In this document: positions 46,174-54,488 of the stretch, in pieces | Layout: every line of letters starts with the position of its first letter | Numbering within the stretch: the first letter of the stretch is position 1 | From: Microbacterium nanhaiense | GTDB taxonomy: Bacteria > Actinomycetota > Actinomycetes > Actinomycetales > Microbacteriaceae | Direction of reading: 5' to 3' | DNA length: 64,000 bases | Assembly (NCBI RefSeq): GCF_014646015.1 | Contig: NZ_BMMQ01000009.1 | Span: 1 to 64,000 of the forward strand | Notes under the pieces: model-generated | Seen by the model: the letters and a program-made list of their open reading frames with translations, nothing else | Told to the model about the DNA's origin: nothing | Database searches by the model: none | Position numbers and translations under genes: made by a program

Positions 46174-48011
46174 AGCGTGCCCCCTTCGTGGTCGGTGAAT
46201 CCGGCGCTGAGCGACACCATGTCGCCGAGCGCCTGGGTGAGAATGCGTCGGTCGTTCGCCTGGAGCGGCCGCTGCGAGGCGAGCAGCGCCTGCACGTACA
46301 GCAGCCGCACGGTGCGGCTCAGCACGAGCTCGTCGCCGAGGCGGGCGAGGCGCTTCACGAGCGGGCTGCGCCAATTGAGGCACAGCTGCGCGGCCTGCGC
46401 GGCCTCCGGATCCGTGGCGCGGCGCTTGTCGATCAGGTCACCGACGCTGCCGACGATGCCGCCCCAGAGGCCGCCGCCGATGTCGCCCTTGGCCTGCTCG
46501 CGGTCGATCCGGCGCTGCACCTCCGGATCCACGACGACGAGCGCCGGCAGCTCCTCCGGTGCGAACTGCCGCGTGGTCACGGCGCACCCGACGTCGGAGA
46601 GCGCCGTCGTGGCGCGGGCCTCGAGTTCGACGGCGAGCACCCGGTCGTCGAGCGGCACGGGGGCGAGGTCGTCGAGGATCTCGTTGACGCTCGCGCGCGT
46701 CACGGGGATCCCGAGCACCTCGGGCAGGCGCCGCATGATCGCGGCCTGGTGCACGTAGCCGCCGTTGACGACGGGGTGTCCGTCGCGGGCGACGGCCGCG
46801 ATCTGACGGAACTCGTCGACCGACTCGGTGTAGCGCGCGCCGCCGTAGCGCTCGGCGAGCTCGCCGATCGTCATGTCGCCCGCCGAGGTCTCGACGGGCA
46901 GCCACGGCAGCACGGTGCGGGCGAACTCGTCGTCGCCGAGCGTCATCGCCTTGAGCGCGAGGTGGTGCACGCCCAGGAAGCGCTGGAACACCCACGGCTT
47001 CGCGCGGGCCTGCTCGAGGATCCACGCGCGCACGGCGGCCCCGATCTGCTCACGCGTGTGCTCGAGCGCCGGGGAGTCGACGAACGATTCGCGCGACGCC
47101 GTCGGCGCGAGCCCCGTCGTGTCGAGCACCGCGCGCACGAAGAACGCCCACTCGGGCAGCAGGTCATCGACGTGCTCGCTCACGAGCATGCGTCCGAGGT
47201 AGACGGTGTTCGCCTGGCGGGCCCCGGGAGGCGGCGCGTAGGGCAGCACGTAGGCGACGCCCCGCGTCTGGGTGCCCTCGATGTTCAGCCGGATCGCGTC
47301 GAGCGGCCGCGCGCCCAGCACCTGCTCCCCGAAGGCGAGCAGCTGCTCGCGGTCTTCCGCGAGGAACTCGGGCTCGCGCGACACGCGCCGCCAGGATCCG
47401 CCCTCCTCCTGCACCCGCACCGCGACGGGCAGGTAGCGGCCGAAGTGCTCCGCGAGCTTCGTCACCTGCTCGCGGGCGAGCATCGCCGCGTCGTCGGGGC
47501 GCGGCGAGAGCACGATCTCCGTGCCGATCGGCAGGGCGCGCGTGTCCTCGTCGCTCAGCTCGCGGATCCGGAACTCGCCCGACGCGTCGCCGACCCACTC
47601 GATCGCGGGCGCGCCCTTCGCCGAACGGCTCGTGACGTGGATCCGGTCGCTCACCATGAAGCAGCTCAGCAGGCCGATGCCGAACTGGCCGAGGTAGCCC
47701 TCGCGGCGCTCGCCGAGGATGTCGTCGCGCTTCGAGCTGCGCCCCACGGTCGACAGCAGCTCGGCCGCCTCCTCCGCCGTGAGGCCCACACCGTCGTCGC
47801 GGAAGCGGAACTCGCCGGGCCCCGCGGGCACGATGTCGAGCGTGCCCGCGGGAGCCGACGGATCCAGGTCGTGCCGCGCGCGAATCGCGTCGCGGCCGTT
47901 CTGCAACAGCTCCCGCAGGAACACCTGCGGGCTGGAGTAGATGTGGCGGCCGAGCAGATCGACCACTCCCCGAAGATCAACCTGGAAAGGACGTGCGGTC
48001 GTATCGGTCAC
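46170..48011 (-). CDS. Divergent HSP90-family ATPase
   Basis: A 613-residue protein of HtpG length. The N-terminal GHKL ATPase motifs are intact: E34 and N38 in FLRELLQNGRDAI, DDGVGLT (72-78) and LGQFGIGLLSCF (107-118). Middle-domain conservation is partial (NTVYLGRMLVSEHVDDLLPEWAFFVRAVLDT with the ASRESF-type segment), and the C-terminal part is unlike canonical HtpG with no MEEVD-like end. It is therefore probably a paralogous branch rather than the housekeeping chaperone. GTG start with a CATAAT -10 six bases ahead (leaderless). It is coupled to the TPR gene. Confidence 0.85.
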   Translation of the reverse strand: MTDTTARPFQVDLRGVVDLLGRHIYSSPQVFLRELLQNGRDAIRARHDLDPSAPAGTLDIVPAGPGEFRFRDDGVGLTAEEAAELLSTVGRSSKRDDILGERREGYLGQFGIGLLSCFMVSDRIHVTSRSAKGAPAIEWVGDASGEFRIRELSDEDTRALPIGTEIVLSPRPDDAAMLAREQVTKLAEHFGRYLPVAVRVQEEGGSWRRVSREPEFLAEDREQLLAFGEQVLGARPLDAIRLNIEGTQTRGVAYVLPYAPPPGARQANTVYLGRMLVSEHVDDLLPEWAFFVRAVLDTTGLAPTASRESFVDSPALEHTREQIGAAVRAWILEQARAKPWVFQRFLGVHHLALKAMTLGDDEFARTVLPWLPVETSAGDMTIGELAERYGGARYTESVDEFRQIAAVARDGHPVVNGGYVHQAAIMRRLPEVLGIPVTRASVNEILDDLAPVPLDDRVLAVELEARATTALSDVGCAVTTRQFAPEELPALVVVDPEVQRRIDREQAKGDIGGGLWGGIVGSVGDLIDKRRATDPEAAQAAQLCLNWRSPLVKRLARLGDELVLSRTVRLLYVQALLASQRPLQANDRRILTQALGDMVSLSAGFTDHEGGTL

Positions 48012-48017
48012 TCGTCG

Positions 48018-48023
48018 ATTATG
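48018..48023 (-). promoter_or_regulatory. -10 element of HSP90-TPR operon
   Basis: CATAAT on the minus strand, six bases before the GTG start at 48011. Confidence 0.45.
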
Positions 48024-48034
48024 CCGCGGATCCT

Positions 48035-48052
48035 TTTGCTCCCGGTAGCAAA
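48035..48052. promoter_or_regulatory. Palindrome over the -35 region of the HSP90-TPR operon
   Basis: TTTGCT-CCCGGT-AGCAAA, perfect six-base arms, placed where the -35 of the leaderless promoter would lie. A possible repressor site. Confidence 0.4.
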
Positions 48053-48156
48053 CCCGGGCGGCGCGGGGGCGTGCATCGCAAGGCGGAGGAGGGAAGGCGC
48101 ACCGAGGTGCGTCGACCGATCGACAACGCCGCGAGGCGCGCTCCCGCGCCGTTCGG

Positions 48157-50118
48157 TCACCAGATGGAGACGCGCTGGTCCCGGGGAAGCCACAGCTCGT
48201 CGCCCTCCGTGACGCCGAAGGCCTCGTAGAAGGCGTCGACGTTGCGGGCGATCTGGTTCGCGCGGAACTCGTTGGGCGAGTGCGGGTCGACCGTGAGCAG
48301 GCGGATCGCCTCGGCGTCGCGGATCGCGAGCTGCCAGACCTGCGCGTACGAGAGGAACACGCGCTGCGTTCCGGTGTAGCCGTCGATCACGGGCGACTCG
48401 GCCCCGTCGAGCGAGCGCTCGTACGCCTTCAGTGCGATCGAGAGGCCGCCGAGGTCGCCGATGTTCTCGCCGATCGTGAGGGCGCCGTTGACCGTGTGCT
48501 CCTCGCCCAGCGCCTTCGGCGACAGCGCGTTGTACTGCGCGATGAGGGCGCCCGTGCGCTCCTCGAACGCCGCGCGGTCTTCGTCGGTCCACCAGTTGTT
48601 GAGGGCGCCGGATCCGTCGTACTGCGAACCCTGGTCGTCGAAGCCGTGCCCGATCTCGTGGCCGATCACGGCGCCGATGCCGCCGTAGTTCGCGGCCGCG
48701 TCGCGGTTCGGGTCGAAGAACGGGTACTGCAGGATCGCCGCCGGGAAGACGATCTCGTTCATGAGCGGGTTGTAGTAGGCGTTAACCGTCTGCGGGCTCA
48801 TGAACCATTCGTCGCGGTCGATCGGCTTCCCGATCTTGCTGAGCTCGCGGTGGTGGCCGAACTCCGCCGCACGGCGCACGTTGCCGACGAGGTCGGTCGG
48901 GTCGATCTCGAGGCGCGAGTAGTCGATCCACTTCACCGGGTAGCCGATCTTCGGCACGAAGGTGTCGAGCTTGGCGAGCGCCTTCTCGCGGGTCGCGGGC
49001 GTCATCCACTCGAGGTTTGTGATCGACTCGCGGTAGGCCTCGACGACGTTCGTCACGAGCTCGTCCATCTGCGCCTTCGCCGCCGGCGGGAAGTGCCGCT
49101 CGACGTAGGCCTTGCCGATGACGTCGCCGAGCGCGCCCTCGGCGAGGCTCACGCCGCGCTTCCAGCGGCCGCGCATCTCGGGCACGCCCTGGAGCGTGGT
49201 GCCGACGAAGGAGAAGTTCTCCTCGATCAGGTCATCCGTCAGGTAGGGGGCGGCCGAGCGCACGATCTTCCAGCGCAGCCAGGTCTTCCAGTCGTCGAGG
49301 TTCTCCTCGGTGAGGAGGGATCCGAGGCCCGTGAGGAACGACGGCTGCATGACGTTGACCTCGGCGAACGCGTCCGCGGCGACGCCCTCGAGGATCGCGT
49401 CGCGCCACGGCGCGAGGTCTCGGCCCGCGAGCTCCTGCACGGCGTCCCAGGTCATGAGGTTGTAGCCGGCGACGGCGTCGCGGCTCTTCACGTTGTCCCA
49501 GTGGTGGCTCGCGACGCGCGTCTCGAGATCCATGATCCGCATCGCGCTCTCCGCCGGCTCCGCGATCTTCGCGAGCGTCAACATGCGCTCCACGTGCTGC
49601 ACGAACGCCTCGCGGATCGGCGCGAAGACGTCCTCGCGGTAGTACTGCTCGTCGGGCAGCGAAATGCCCGCCTGGGTGAAGAACGGCACGTAGCGCTCGG
49701 GGTTGCCCGGATCCGGCTCGATGAAGACGCCGATGACGTTGGTCACGCCCTGGCGGTCGAGTTCGCTGACGGTGCGGAGGAACGCGCTGACGTCGGTGAC
49801 GGCGTCGACCGCGGCGAGCTGATCCTGGATCGGGTCGAGGCCGAGCGCCGCGATGCGCTCGGTGTCCATGAAGCTCGTGAAGATATCGCCGACCTTGCGG
49901 GCCTCGGCGCCCTCGGGGGCTTGCTGCGCCTCTTCGACGATGACGCGCACGTCCTTCTCGGCCTGCTCGGCGAGCTCCATGAAGGATCCCCAGCGCGCCT
50001 TGTCGGAGGGGATCTCGGTGCGGTCGAGCCACGCGCCGTTCACGTGGCGGTAGAGGTCGTCCTGCGGACGGATGTCTGCGGAGAAGTCGTCGGATGCGAG
50101 CCCGGAGGGAAGAGTCAT
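48157..50118 (-). CDS. pepO: M13-family zinc endopeptidase (PepO/neprilysin type)
   Basis: A 653-residue soluble metalloendopeptidase with no signal peptide, hence cytoplasmic. Zinc site H487-E488-x-x-H491 in VIGHEIGHGFDDQGSQYD, third ligand E551 in TIGENIGDLGG, substrate-binding NAYYNPLMNEIVFPAAILQ and the conserved terminal tryptophan. N-terminal DDLYRHVNGAWLD is typical for the family. Such enzymes cut short peptides. The ATG has a TAGGGT element six bases ahead (50125-50130), again a leaderless arrangement. Confidence 0.93.
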   Translation of the reverse strand: MTLPSGLASDDFSADIRPQDDLYRHVNGAWLDRTEIPSDKARWGSFMELAEQAEKDVRVIVEEAQQAPEGAEARKVGDIFTSFMDTERIAALGLDPIQDQLAAVDAVTDVSAFLRTVSELDRQGVTNVIGVFIEPDPGNPERYVPFFTQAGISLPDEQYYREDVFAPIREAFVQHVERMLTLAKIAEPAESAMRIMDLETRVASHHWDNVKSRDAVAGYNLMTWDAVQELAGRDLAPWRDAILEGVAADAFAEVNVMQPSFLTGLGSLLTEENLDDWKTWLRWKIVRSAAPYLTDDLIEENFSFVGTTLQGVPEMRGRWKRGVSLAEGALGDVIGKAYVERHFPPAAKAQMDELVTNVVEAYRESITNLEWMTPATREKALAKLDTFVPKIGYPVKWIDYSRLEIDPTDLVGNVRRAAEFGHHRELSKIGKPIDRDEWFMSPQTVNAYYNPLMNEIVFPAAILQYPFFDPNRDAAANYGGIGAVIGHEIGHGFDDQGSQYDGSGALNNWWTDEDRAAFEERTGALIAQYNALSPKALGEEHTVNGALTIGENIGDLGGLSIALKAYERSLDGAESPVIDGYTGTQRVFLSYAQVWQLAIRDAEAIRLLTVDPHSPNEFRANQIARNVDAFYEAFGVTEGDELWLPRDQRVSIW

Positions 50119-50145
50119 GTCTCCACCCTAAGAGCGCCGCCGGGG

Positions 50146-50200
50146 CGTGTCCCACTTGTGGCGGGAATAGCGCCCCCATACCCGCACCAAGTGGGACACG
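50146..50200. repeat. Palindromic repeat unit 1
   Basis: A 55-base imperfect palindrome with outer arms CGTGTCCCACTT / AAGTGGGACACG and inner arms GCGGG / CCCGC. It is almost identical to the unit at 50209-50263. Confidence 0.8.
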
Positions 50201-50208
50201 GTACAAGG

Positions 50209-50263
50209 CGTGTCCCAGTTATGGCGGGAATAGCCACCCCATACCCGCACTAAGTGGGACACG
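50209..50263. repeat. Palindromic repeat unit 2
   Basis: A second 55-base copy, eight bases after the first, with a few substitutions. It ends eight bases before the -10 of the MATE gene and lies in the divergent promoter region. Confidence 0.8.
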
Positions 50264-50270
50264 CTCCTCA

Positions 50271-50276
50271 TAGAGT
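50271..50276 (+). promoter_or_regulatory. -10 element of MATE gene
   Basis: TAGAGT six bases before the GTG start at 50283, indicating a leaderless mRNA. Confidence 0.5.
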
Positions 50277-50282
50277 GGCTGT

Positions 50283-51599
50283 GTGACCCGTTCCCTCAAT
50301 CGCTCGATCCTCGCGCTCGCGATTCCCGCCTTCGGGTCGCTCATCGTCGAACCGGTCTTCCTCGCGGTCGACACCGCGATGATCGGGCACCTCGGCGTCA
50401 CCGAGCTCGCCGGCATCGGCATCGCCTCGAGCGTGCTGCAGACCCTCGTCGGGCTCATGGTGTTCCTCGCCTACTCGACGACGCCCGCGGTGGCACGGCT
50501 GTTCGGATCCGGGAACACCGCCGGCGCGATCTCGCGCGGCATCGACGGGATGTGGCTCGCGGTCGGCATCGGGGCGGCGCTCGCGGTCGTCGGTTACCTG
50601 CTCTCTCCGTGGGCCGTGACGCTGTTCCGGCCGAGCGGTGACGTGTTCGACCAGGCCACGATCTACCTGCAGCTGAGCATGTGGGGCCTGCCCGCGATGC
50701 TCGTGATCTTCGCGGCGACGGGCCTGCTCCGCGGACTGCAAGACACCATCACCCCGCTGTGGATCGCCGGCTTCGGCTTCGCCGCGAACGCCCTGCTGAA
50801 CTGGGCGTTCATCTACGGCGCGGGGTGGGGCATCGCCGGATCCGCGGCCGGCACGATCGTCGCCCAGTGGGGCATGGTCGTCGCATACGTCGTCATCATC
50901 GCCCGCCTCGCCCGGCGTCACGGCGCGAGCGCATCGCCCTCCCGCGGCGGCATCGGCGGCACCGCGAGGACGGGCGGCTGGCTCTTCCTCCGCACGGTCG
51001 CGCTGCGCGTCGGCCTCCTCCTCACGGTCGGGGCGGCGACGGCGCTCGGCACCGAGGAGCTCGCCGGCTGGCAGATCGTGTTCACCGTGTCGTCGTTCGC
51101 GGCCTTCGCGCTCGACTCGCTCGCGATCGCGGCGCAGGCGCTCATCGGCAAGCACCTCGGATCCGGTGACGAGAGCGCCGTGCGCTTCGTGCTGCGCCGA
51201 ACGGTCGCCTGGGGCGGGGCGGGCGGCGCCGTGCTGGGCGTGATCGTCGCGGGCCTGTCGCCCCTCCTCGGCGTCATGTTCACGGGCCAATGGTCGATGT
51301 CGTGGCTGACGATGCCGGCGCTCATCCTCATGAGCGTGCTCATGCCGATCGCGGGCATCGTCTACGTGCTCGATGGCGTGCTCATGGGGGCGAACGACTC
51401 GCGGTACCTCGCCCTCGCGGGCGCCGTGAACCTCGCGCCCTTCGTGATCTACCTCGCCGTCCTGCTGACGGTCGCCCCGCACGGATCCTGGGGTCTCCTC
51501 TTCGTCGCGCTCGGCTTCTTCGGCGTGCTGATGGGCATGCGCTGGTGGACGCTGGGGCGCCGGGTGCGCGGATCCGCGTGGCTGAAGAACGCCGCCTGA
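50283..51599 (+). CDS. MATE-family efflux transporter
   Basis: A 438-residue multidrug/toxin extrusion protein with 12 helices, of the DinF-like branch. Marks are AIPAFGSLIVEPVFLAVDTAMIGHLG in helix 1, ATGLLRGLQDTITPLWI, and the second-half repeat LSPLLGVMFTG. It is expected to export cationic drugs or redox-active compounds using Na+ or H+. GTG start directly after a -10 element. It is divergent from the M13 peptidase gene across tandem palindromes. Confidence 0.92.
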   Translation: MTRSLNRSILALAIPAFGSLIVEPVFLAVDTAMIGHLGVTELAGIGIASSVLQTLVGLMVFLAYSTTPAVARLFGSGNTAGAISRGIDGMWLAVGIGAALAVVGYLLSPWAVTLFRPSGDVFDQATIYLQLSMWGLPAMLVIFAATGLLRGLQDTITPLWIAGFGFAANALLNWAFIYGAGWGIAGSAAGTIVAQWGMVVAYVVIIARLARRHGASASPSRGGIGGTARTGGWLFLRTVALRVGLLLTVGAATALGTEELAGWQIVFTVSSFAAFALDSLAIAAQALIGKHLGSGDESAVRFVLRRTVAWGGAGGAVLGVIVAGLSPLLGVMFTGQWSMSWLTMPALILMSVLMPIAGIVYVLDGVLMGANDSRYLALAGAVNLAPFVIYLAVLLTVAPHGSWGLLFVALGFFGVLMGMRWWTLGRRVRGSAWLKNAA

Positions 51600-51728
51600 G
51601 GAACTCACCGGCGCGCGGGCGCGCGCGTGAGGAGAAACTCTCCCACACGTAACACGAGCGATGCGGAGGCGAAACCGCCGATCGACAGGGTGAGAGTGTT
51701 CACCACTCCATCCGTCATCGGAGGCAGC

Positions 51729-52616
51729 ATGTCGTACGTGAAACCCGCCGAACTCGCGCAGAGCATGATCGAGGCCGGCCAGTCGAAGGTCCTGATGTCG
51801 ACCCGCGACACCCTCATCCGCGGCTACATGGGCGGCGCCATCCTCACGCTCGGTGCCGCGTTCGCGATCACCATCACGGCGCAGACGGGCGAGCCCCTGC
51901 TCGGCGCGATCCTCTTCCCCGTCGGCTTCATCCTGCTGTATCTGCTGGGCTTCGACCTCCTGACGGGCGTGTTCACGCTCGCGCCGGTGGCGCTCATCGA
52001 CAAGCGCCCCGGCATCAACATCGCGGGCGTTCTGCGCACCTGGGGCCTCGTCTTCCTCGGCAACTTCGCGGGAGCCTTCACGGTCGCCATCGCGATGGCG
52101 ATCTACTTCACCTACGGCTTCACCTCGGAACCGAGCGCCGTCGGCCTCGCGCTCAGCGAGATCGGCCACGGCCGCACCGTCGGCTACGCCGAGCACGGCG
52201 CCGGCGGCATGCTCACGCTCTTCACCCGCGGTGTGCTGTGCAACTGGATGGTGTCGACGGGCGTCGTCGCGGCGATGATGGCGAAGGACGTCATCGGCAA
52301 GGTCTTCGTCATGTGGATGCCGATCATGCTGTTCTTCTACATGGGCTTCGAGCACTCCGTCGTGAACATGTTCCTCTTCCCCACCGGCCTGCTCCTCGGC
52401 GCCGACTTCACGATCGGCGACTACCTCATCTGGAACGAGATCCCGACCGTCCTCGGCAACCTCGTCGGCGGACTGACCTTCGTGGGGCTCACGATCTACG
52501 TGACGCACGCCCGCACCGCCCCGAAGCGCGTGCCCCTCACCCGCCCGAACGGCCGGCGCTTCGCCTCGCACCACGCGCGCGTCCCCGCGGAGCTCCTCGA
52601 GCAGCACGTCCGCTGA
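51729..52616 (+). CDS. nirC: Formate/nitrite transporter (FNT), probable nitrite channel
   Basis: A 295-residue six-helix FNT channel. N-terminal PAELAQSMIEAGQSKV precedes helix 1; FDLLTGVFTLAPVALID and FLGNFAGAFTVAI are family segments, and GVLCNWMVSTGVVAAMMAKD with GFEHSVVNMFLFPTGLLLG contains the pore histidine region. Adjacent siroheme and nitrite reductase genes make nitrite the likely cargo. The ATG at 51729 has GGAGG five bases upstream; the frame is open further back but the extension is not family-like. A terminator follows. Confidence 0.92.
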   Translation: MSYVKPAELAQSMIEAGQSKVLMSTRDTLIRGYMGGAILTLGAAFAITITAQTGEPLLGAILFPVGFILLYLLGFDLLTGVFTLAPVALIDKRPGINIAGVLRTWGLVFLGNFAGAFTVAIAMAIYFTYGFTSEPSAVGLALSEIGHGRTVGYAEHGAGGMLTLFTRGVLCNWMVSTGVVAAMMAKDVIGKVFVMWMPIMLFFYMGFEHSVVNMFLFPTGLLLGADFTIGDYLIWNEIPTVLGNLVGGLTFVGLTIYVTHARTAPKRVPLTRPNGRRFASHHARVPAELLEQHVR

Positions 52617-52627
52617 CCTCGCACCGT

Positions 52628-52665
52628 GAAGCGGCGGGCGTCCCGGGAGGGGCGCCCGCCGCTTC
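52628..52665. terminator. Bidirectional terminator
   Basis: A perfect 13-base stem GAAGCGGCGGGCG / CGCCCGCCGCTTC with a 12-base loop between the convergent channel and chelatase genes. Confidence 0.8.
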
Positions 52666-52674
52666 GTCGTGCGC

Positions 52675-53367
52675 TCAGGCGCCGATCGCGGCAGCGTAGC
52701 GCGCGGCGACGATCTGCGCGATGCGGGGCTCCGCGGATCCGTCGGGGGAGAGCCCCAACGGATCCGTCACGACGTCGGCGCCGGAGCGCGCGACGAGGGT
52801 CGCGAAGTGCCCCGGCGCGAGCACGTAGCTCGCGACGACGACGCGGTCCGCGCCGGCCTCGCGTGCCTCCCGCACCGCCTCGGCGACGCTCGGGGCGGCG
52901 CCGTACGCGTATCCGGCGGTCACGGGGTGCGGCAGGCGCTCGGCGAGCGCGGCGCGCACCTCCTCCACGCGCTCGGCCGCCTCGGGCCGCGAGGATCCGG
53001 ACGCCGCGAGCACGACGCGGTCGCCGTCGCGGAGACCCGCCGAGGCGAGGCGGTCGACGAGCACGTCGACGAGCAGCGGATCCGGCCCGAGGGTGCCCGT
53101 CGCCGTCACTCCCGGCCGCGAGGACGCGGCCCGGCCGATGTCGACGGAGGTGTGGAATCCGGGAGACAGAAGCAGCGGGACGATCACGGTCGGGCCGTCG
53201 ATCGAGGCAACGACCTCGTCGACCTGCGGGTGCTGCACGTCGACGTAGGTCTCGTGCGTCGGGGCGCGGACGAGGGCGCGCGCGGCGTCGACGATCGCCG
53301 AGATCACGGCGCGGCCCTCGGCGGAGTCGGTGCCGTGCGAGCAGCACACCAGGGTGGGTCGGGTCAT
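52675..53367 (-). CDS. CbiX-type sirohydrochlorin chelatase
   Basis: A 230-residue cytoplasmic chelatase that would insert Fe(II) into sirohydrochlorin to give siroheme for NirB. Two CbiX-like repeats are visible: LVCCSHGTDSAEGR with the metal-site histidine, then VIVPLLLSPGFHTSVDI in the first, and VVLAASGSSRPEA with VASYVLAPGHFATL in the second. The ATG overlaps the stop of the upstream NnaR-like gene (ATGA). It is the last gene of the nirBD operon. Confidence 0.9.
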   Translation of the reverse strand: MTRPTLVCCSHGTDSAEGRAVISAIVDAARALVRAPTHETYVDVQHPQVDEVVASIDGPTVIVPLLLSPGFHTSVDIGRAASSRPGVTATGTLGPDPLLVDVLVDRLASAGLRDGDRVVLAASGSSRPEAAERVEEVRAALAERLPHPVTAGYAYGAAPSVAEAVREAREAGADRVVVASYVLAPGHFATLVARSGADVVTDPLGLSPDGSAEPRIAQIVAARYAAAIGA

Positions 53368-54488
53368 GCGTCCTCCTCGAGGTCGAGACGATAGCCGCGC
53401 TTGACGACCGTGCGGACGAGCCGGGGCAGCCCGAGCGCCTCGCGCAGCCGCGCGATCGCCATCTCGAGAGCGTGGTCGTTGACGGTGTGCGCCGGAAGGG
53501 CGTCGAGAAGCGCGCGCCGGGACACCACGGCCCCGCGGGCCTCGAACAGCACGCGGAGCACGGCGAGGCCGGTCGGCGACAGGGGCGTGTAGCGCCCGCC
53601 GATCACGACGCCGGTGCTGCGGAGCGACAGCTCCCCCGCGGACGTCGCGATCCTCGGGCGTCCCGCGCCGAGCTGCGCGACGACGCCGCGGATGAGGGAT
53701 CCGAGCCTCCCGCGCTCCGCGATGAACACCGACAGGGCGTGGTCGCCGAGGGGCGCGGCCGTCGCGGGGCCGACGGCGGCCAGCAGGAGCTGTCCGCTCG
53801 CGGCGCGGCGGCGGATCCCCTCGAGCGCGCCGCACTCGCGGGCCGCCGTCACCCACTCGTACGCGCCGGGGGCGGAGGTGAACACGACCGCGTCGACCGA
53901 GCCCGCGCCCGCGGCGAGGGTCGAGGCGCGCACGGCCTCCGGATCCGCGGGCGGGCCCCAGCGGTACATCGTGAGGCTCACGACGGATGCGCCGTGCGCG
54001 GCGAAGAGCTCGTCGAGCCCATCGGCGCCGGAGCCGTGGTGCTGCACCGCGACCCGGCAGCCCGCGACGCCCTCCCCGACGAGGCGCTCGCCGAGCTCCG
54101 CGGCGGTCTCGCTCTCGGGAACCCAGGCGACGGGAAGCCCGGCCTGCTGCACGGCGCCGCGCGCCTTCGCGCCGCGCGCGACGATCCGGGCCCGCGCGAG
54201 CACGCGGTCCAGGTCTCCCGCGAGACCGGCCTCGTCGGCGGCTTCGATCCACGCGCGAAACCCGATGCCCGTCGTGGCGACGACGACATCGGGTGGGTTA
54301 TCGATGAGTTCCCTCGTGCGGGCGATGAGGGCCTCATCGTCGGCGTGGGGGACGATCGTGAGCGAGGGCGCGCGCAGCACGACCGCGCCGTGGCGCTCGA
54401 AGGCCGCGGTGATCTCCGCGGTGCGCCGATCGGCGGTCAGCACGATGCGACAGCCCTCGAGCGCCATCGACAGCGGGGGCGCCGTCAC
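53364..54488 (-). CDS. Uroporphyrinogen-III synthase/winged-helix regulator (NnaR-like)
   Basis: 374 residues. Residues about 10-260 form a HemD-type two-lobed domain (CRIVLTADRRTAEI, VVVATTGIGFRAW, VFTSAPGAYEWV). Residues about 285-370 are an OmpR-type DNA-binding domain (YTPLSPTGLAVLRVLFEARGAVVSRRALLDAL, DHALEMAIARLREALG, TVVKRGYRLDL). This is the architecture of mycobacterial NnaR, which regulates nitrate/nitrite assimilation together with GlnR. It may sense a tetrapyrrole, act as an enzyme, or both. GTG at 54488 overlaps the stop of the methyltransferase gene; ATG at 54467 is an alternative. Confidence 0.88.
   Translation of the reverse strand: MTAPPLSMALEGCRIVLTADRRTAEITAAFERHGAVVLRAPSLTIVPHADDEALIARTRELIDNPPDVVVATTGIGFRAWIEAADEAGLAGDLDRVLARARIVARGAKARGAVQQAGLPVAWVPESETAAELGERLVGEGVAGCRVAVQHHGSGADGLDELFAAHGASVVSLTMYRWGPPADPEAVRASTLAAGAGSVDAVVFTSAPGAYEWVTAARECGALEGIRRRAASGQLLLAAVGPATAAPLGDHALSVFIAERGRLGSLIRGVVAQLGAGRPRIATSAGELSLRSTGVVIGGRYTPLSPTGLAVLRVLFEARGAVVSRRALLDALPAHTVNDHALEMAIARLREALGLPRLVRTVVKRGYRLDLEEDA

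Noticed and set aside
46170..48011. Calling the HSP90-like gene htpG
   Set aside because: The ATPase motifs match, but the middle and C-terminal parts diverge and the coupled TPR gene is unusual for housekeeping htpG.
51620..51728. A GlnR box before the nitrite channel gene
   Set aside because: GTAAC and GAAAC words occur, but their spacing does not fit the GTnAC-n6-GAAAC pattern.
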